A DNA stretch of 64,000 bases from Anopheles merus. Lineage: Eukaryota > Arthropoda > Insecta > Diptera > Culicidae. The stretch covers positions 46,771,793-46,835,792 of the forward strand of contig NC_054082.1 in NCBI RefSeq assembly GCF_017562075.2, given 5' to 3'. Below, piece by piece: positions 59,493-64,000 of the stretch. The notes below the pieces were generated by a model. That model saw only the letters and a list, made by a program, of their open reading frames with translations, did no database searches and was not told where the DNA came from. The translations under genes and the position numbers were made by a program. Positions within the stretch are counted from its first letter, which is position 1. Every line of letters begins with the position of its first letter.

Positions 59493-60030
59493 GAATGGAA
59501 TGGAATGGAATGGAATTCTAGCTGCAGCATGATCCATTTGAGTGCCCATGATGTCCTCTGCTAAACCCGGAAAATTTAAATTATCGAGGAAGCAATAAGA
59601 ACCAATTTTTTTGTGGTAGAACAAAACCGAAATATAATATATTATAGCATCGGAAGCTCTATCACAATGCTATAAATGATCTTCTATCTTATCGTAGCTA
59701 AAACGATGATTCTTTTTAACAAACCGGAAGAGGAATGATGTTGCCATTCAGGCCACAAGATATTTTAGTTGTATTATCGAGTATGAGATAAGTGCACACA
59801 TCTTAATACCCGCCCAATCAATGTGGTGGCGGTGTCATAAGAGAACTTTTATGACTAGTGAGACGCACGCTTCTGAAGAATTTGAGCGAAATGGTCAATT
59901 ATTAGAGGGCATCAAACGGTCTATCTGTTTTGAGCCATTAGACAGGGCAAGATAGGAAGATGATTTTTATAGTACCAGTTCGGCGAACGGCCAAAGGCTG
60001 CCATATCTCTATCGGCTGGTGTATTGCTTA
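59493..60030. other. Spacer and 5' flank of the first S28 gene
   Basis: It begins with (GAATG)n, about four and a half units (59493-59515), into which the LTR element inserted. The rest is non-coding. GATA words (AGATAAG near 59788, AAGATAGG near 59950) could serve gut GATA factors, but this is a weak inference. Confidence 0.4.
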
Positions 60031-60037
60031 TATAAAA
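60031..60037 (+). promoter_or_regulatory. TATA box of the first S28 gene
   Basis: TATAAAA, preceded by TA, lies 84-90 nt upstream of the ATG at 60121. This is a fitting place for a short 5' UTR of about 60 nt. Confidence 0.65.
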
Positions 60038-60120
60038 GCCAATCTTGCCAACCTGCTCCACGAATACATAGGTCCACCATCACAGTGCGTGGACGGGGAT
60101 AGTGAATAGTGGATTTCAAA

Positions 60121-61763
60121 ATGAAGTGTCTAGTGGTACTATTGCTTGCCGCATGTGGCACAGCACTCGCAGCTAAACTCTCAACGCCTCCGAAAGCTCT
60201 GACACCATCGTTCCTGAACAGGTTGCGCAGTGCAACGATCAGCTTGAAGCCATCGCAAAGGAATGCGAATATCACGGAGGAGTTTTTCACTACCGAGGTA
60301 GACCACTTCAACAATCAGGACCTGACAACATGGAGCAACCGCTATTTGACGTTGATGGATCACTTTGTCGAGGGAGGACCGGTGCTGATCTTTCTTACCG
60401 GCGATGCACCGCTCGATCCTTCCATGATCGACGACGGTACTCTGATTAACGAAATGGCGCGTGATTTGGGCGGCGCAGTCTTTGCGCTCGAAACGCGATT
60501 CTATGGCAAAAGTCAACCAGTGGGGTAAGTGAGATCCGATGTAATAGTTTTTTTTTACCAAAGCAACTAATTCCGTTGTTCATACGATTTCCAGCGATCT
60601 TACGGTGGAGAGCTTGCGATTACTCAACACCGATCAGATCTTGGCTGATGTGGCCGACTTTGTAGTATATCTGCGTCGTACCGTGAACAATAATCCATTC
60701 GCCCATCCACTCGTAACAGGTACCGGGCTGGGTGGGGGATTGGCCACCTGGTTCCGGGTTAGGTACCCGCATCTGGTCGACGCTACTTGGTCTTCAAGTG
60801 GGTATATACAGGCGGTGTTTGATTTCCAGGAGTTCTCTTCGGGCTGGGCCGAAACGGCAATCACCGTGGGTAGTAATGAGTGCTACAATCGCATCTTCAT
60901 TGCATTCCACGTAGCGCAGAACTTGATCGATGCCGGGTTCGGGGAGGTACTGTACGAGAAGTTTAATCTGTGTAGTCCGATCGATTCGGAGGATCATATG
61001 GCCGTGGCTTACTTCTTCAGCGTGCTGATGACATCGATCGAGCTGTACACACTACGTAATGGAAAGTGAGTGTGGGCCATGGGAATGAACACTTTTATCA
61101 CAGGCTAACTGATTGTTTTCCCATAATTATTCCCTTCCCTTCAACAGCGTCGATGAGTTTAAGACAGTTTGTGATGATATTACAAACAACGACTTTACGA
61201 CCTCGCTGGATGCGTTCGCGAACTGGTTCAATCAACAGTTCGTTTCTGATGCCGGGTGCATCATAGTGAGTTTCGATCAGTTCATTGAATCGCTCAAAGA
61301 AACGTCCGCATCGGCAGAGATCAGTATGGCTGGCGAACGGCAGTTCCTGTACCAACAGTGCACCGAGTACGGGTGGTTCATTACGACCGATTCTGACTTG
61401 CAACCATTCGGTGAGCGGGTGACGATGGAACTATACCTCGAGATGTGCCGGCGCGTCTTCGGTGACTGGATATCGCTCGAGCTGATGTTCCAGTCGACTA
61501 CGCGCATGAACGAACGGTTCGGCGGCGATAGGCCAAACGTGATGCAGATCCACTTTACCAACGGTGCGTTTGATCCGTGGCGCTATTTGAGCGTAGTATC
61601 CGATCTGAATGCATATGCTCTGGCTGATGTGATTCCGGGCGAGCTGGCTGGCGCTGACCTGGGCGCCATCTCGGAGGAAAACGATTCCACCGAGCTTGTT
61701 GAGGTGAAGCTTCGTCTGAAGGAGCTGCTAGAAAGCTATCTATTCCCGTTCAATCCACGATAA
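60121..61763 (+). CDS. S28 serine carboxypeptidase-like protein, catalytically dead (copy 1)
   Basis: Three exons (60121-60524, 60595-61065, 61148-61763) give 496 aa, usual for the S28 family (prolylcarboxypeptidase, DPP7, thymus-specific serine protease). A signal peptide (MKCLVVLLLAACGTALA) is followed by family motifs: FTTEVDHFNNQD, NRYLTLMDHF, GGPVLIFLTGDAP, ALETRFYGKSQPV, LNTDQILADVADFV and WFRVRYPHLVDATWSSSG. The nucleophile elbow, normally GGSYGG, is GTGLGG, so the Ser is gone. The Asp is kept (TNGAFDPWR). The His after IPG is replaced (IPGELAGADL, where active relatives have AH). The protein is secreted and probably lacks peptidase activity; a binding or decoy role is speculation. It is convergent with copy 2, 125 nt away. 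Confidence 0.9.
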
Positions 61764-61888
61764 AGCGATAACGATAAGGCGTGTTTGGCAGTTGTTCTTA
61801 TAATAATATACAACGACGCATTACTACGGGTAGGGGAAGGTATTGTGATTTATTTAAACATAGTCAATGTACAAAAAAAGATTTCCAC

Positions 61889-63372
61889 CTAAGCGTGAAT
61901 CGGTTCAAAATCCTCAAAGATCCACGTGTCGATGAGCGTTCGCGTGCGCTCCTTGGCCGCAATCAACTCCTCCGAATCGTTCTCGTAGTCGATCGAGTCC
62001 AGATCGGGTGACACGAACGTGTCCGGGATGAGTGTGGCCGGCGCTTTGGGATTGAGATCCTCGAGCGGACTGCTAACGCGGTACGGATCGATGCCACCGT
62101 TGGTGAAATGGGCCCGCTCGATCGCTGGCTGCAGCCCACCGAAGCGTGTGTTGGTCGATTTCAGCTGCTTGAAGATCACGTCCTCGGTAAGCCATTCGCC
62201 GAACGCGCGTTGGCACACCTTCACGAAAAAGTCCGGCCCGACCATGTTACCGAACGGTTGCTCCTCCGACTCGGATGTCGTGGGGAAAAAGCCCTCCTCC
62301 GTGCACTGGAGATAGAGCCGTTGGCGATGACCGGCTTGCAAGTTGGCAGCGTTAAAGTCCGTCTCGAGGTACCGCTCCATGTAGCTGTCAAAGTTCAGGT
62401 GTACACACTGCTCGTACTGATGTTCGCGGGCAAACCAGTCAATCAGTGCGTTCAGGCTACTGTCCCGCTGCTGCTCCATCTCGGCGCACATTTCGCGGAT
62501 CGAGTTGATGTTGCGCAGATGCAGCATCTCGAACTCGATGTCGTCCCGCAGACCGAGCAGGAATGCGCGCACATCGAGATCGTTGTCGGTGTCGAGCGGT
62601 TCGCACAGATGGAACTCGGTCGAGAGCAGCTCGGCCAGCCCGAGGTGTGCCATGTTCTGCGCCACGCGGAATCCGCTCCAGATGGTGCTGTAGCACGCGT
62701 CGCTACCGTACTGGCGGATGCTTTCCCCGAGTGCTTCGTTGTAGCCGGCGAACGCAAAGTCAGCCTCGATGGCACCACTCGATACCCAGACACCGTCCAC
62801 AAGGTGGGGATACTTCTGGCGGAACCAGGTGGCTAGGGCACCACCGTAGGCCGTACCCATCAGGATGACTTTTGCGTTCGGGTTGTAGGTGTATGTTTCC
62901 TTTAAGTAAGTGATCCATTCGGCCAAATCAGCCAGCGCCTGGTCGGCATTGAGGAAATCCAGATTCTCCGTCTCTGCATTTCTGTACAAGTGCAGCAACA
63001 ACACAAATCAGGCCTTGAGAGATTCGTACTGGTACGGGTGACTTTGCATACTTACTCTACCGGTCGGCTATACCCGAAGTATCTCAGCTCGTTCGCAAAC
63101 AGATAAGCGCCCTCGAGATACGCAATATCGTAAAACAGTCCTTCGGTGATCCATCGCGTCTGGATCGGCTCGGCGGCACCCACCACAATGAAAATTGGTC
63201 CACGGGCGTACGCGTGCTCATCGTTGATGTAGTAGCGCATGGCGAACTTATCCTGATTGCGCGGGTTGAAATGATCGACACGTGTCTCGAACCATGACTC
63301 ACGCAACATACCGTGCGCCACGTCACTACACCCAATGGCAAAGGCCACCAGGATCGCAAGAAATCGTGTCAT
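61889..63372 (-). CDS. S28 serine carboxypeptidase-like protein, catalytically dead (copy 2)
   Basis: Two minus-strand exons (63056-63372 and 61889-62981) give 469 aa. The ATG at 63372 starts a signal peptide (MTRFLAILVAFAIGCSDVAH). Then come WFETRVDHFNPRNQDKFAMR, PIFIVVGAAEPI, ANELRYFGYSRPVEN, LNADQALADLAEWI and TWFRQKYPHLVDGVWVSSGA. The elbow GGSYGG is GTAYGG, so the Ser is replaced by Ala. The Asp remains (TNGGIDPYR). The His position reads IPDTFVSPDL with no His. Acidic patches and the family's cysteine pattern remain, and there is no stop or frameshift, so the protein is under constraint but probably inactive. The phase-2 intron near SRPV matches the first intron of copy 1. AATAAA on minus at 61850-61855. 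Confidence 0.9.
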
Positions 63373-63484
63373 TGTAGTATACACACCCGGACACACTTAA
63401 CACAACCTAACGAAATACTTGCAGTCAGCACCATAGACCACCATGGACTCTACACCGATCGGGCCACAGTGCCCTGGGGGTAGC

Positions 63485-63491
63485 TTTTATA
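63485..63491 (-). promoter_or_regulatory. TATA box of the second S28 gene
   Basis: The minus strand reads TATAAAAG 113-119 nt upstream of the ATG at 63372, consistent with a 5' UTR of about 85 nt. Confidence 0.65.
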
Positions 63492-64000
63492 CCCTTCTGG
63501 CTTAAACCTCGCAGATTATCGAATCTGGTCCTATCGCACGCTACAGATAATCCCTCGGGCATATCTCTGTTTCAACTCTCTTTTGCAGCGCTTATGTAGG
63601 GACTGTGGGACGTATCAGGGCATGAAACGCCCTGCCAGATGCATCAACCGATTCATTTTTAAATGTGCGCATCGGTTGTTATTAGAGCAGGATATGTAAC
63701 AAACACACGAGTCCGCATGGAGTTCGTGAAGGTTCCCGTAACCAATTCAATGTTAAACCCATTACTTCCGTCCGTGGTCAATCGAGTTTGGGGATAAATA
63801 ATTTGGCCGAGATAACTGGTATTATCAAATTTGCCCACCTAACACGATTAACCGATATCGATTATCGGAGGTTGTATTGAGTTTACGATTGTAACACCAG
63901 CACGCGAATAGGCATTCAGTGTGCAATTGTTTTTTTTGTGATAACGTGCAGGGTTGGAACATTTGGTTTTGAGAAGTTATGAGGCAAGAAGAAGGTTAGC
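63492..64000. other. 5' flank of the second S28 gene
   Basis: Non-coding. It contains several GATA-type words on one strand or the other (TTATCGAA near 63517, AGATAATC near 63546, CCGATATCGATTATCGG near 63853, the last an imperfect palindrome). No further gene is recognised up to the right edge. Confidence 0.4.

Overview
The window looks like nuclear DNA from a mosquito, most likely Anopheles. It has short GT..AG introns (about 60-120 nt, with a few long ones), insect-restricted DM4/12-domain genes, a tRNA-derived SINE, many small TIR elements, and long (TA)n, (CT)n and (GT)n tracts. Species and chromosome cannot be fixed from the sequence. All gene models below were assembled by eye from reading frame and splice sites. 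Every multi-exon model keeps phase from start to stop.

Left part (1-5,050): the first coding exon of mitochondrial Hsp60 runs off the left edge. The complete PDRG1 (prefoldin-like) gene sits just upstream of it on the same strand, apparently inside the Hsp60 5' UTR intron. After a repeat-rich spacer comes a three-exon gene with a nanos-type first zinc finger and no recognisable second one. A minisatellite and a hAT-type MITE with a perfect 8-bp target duplication follow.

DM4/12 cluster (7,759-17,746): six intact paralogues, four on + and two on -, encode secreted, cysteine-containing proteins. Four of them share a furin-like cleavage site and a phase-0 intron at the same place. All six share a phase-2 intron before the last exon.

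Middle (18,628-25,581): a five-exon gene on the minus strand encodes a protein of about 1,963 aa with a degenerate kinase domain (no HRD, no DFG). A tRNA-Ala(AGC) gene lies in its last intron.

Gene-poor stretch (25,582-53,547): about 28 kb without a convincing protein gene. It holds three copies of one tRNA-derived SINE (two with 12-bp target duplications), a second hAT-like element, a 1.67-kb Tc1-like element with terminal inverted repeats of about 225 bp, another TIR element, microsatellites, and a perfect RFX X-box with no obvious target.

Right part (53,548-64,000): Smn (+) and a katanin p60-like KATNAL2 gene (-) converge. A young non-autonomous LTR retrotransposon follows. Its two 315-bp LTRs look identical, it has a tRNA-Ser primer site and a polypurine tract, and its interior carries an array of small hairpins. 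Last come two convergent genes for S28 (prolylcarboxypeptidase-like) secreted proteins that have both lost the catalytic Ser and His, so they are probably pseudoenzymes.

The most notable items are the paired dead S28 peptidases, the hairpin array in the recent LTR element, the furin-processed DM4/12 cluster, the single-finger nanos-like gene, and the PDRG1-in-Hsp60 arrangement.
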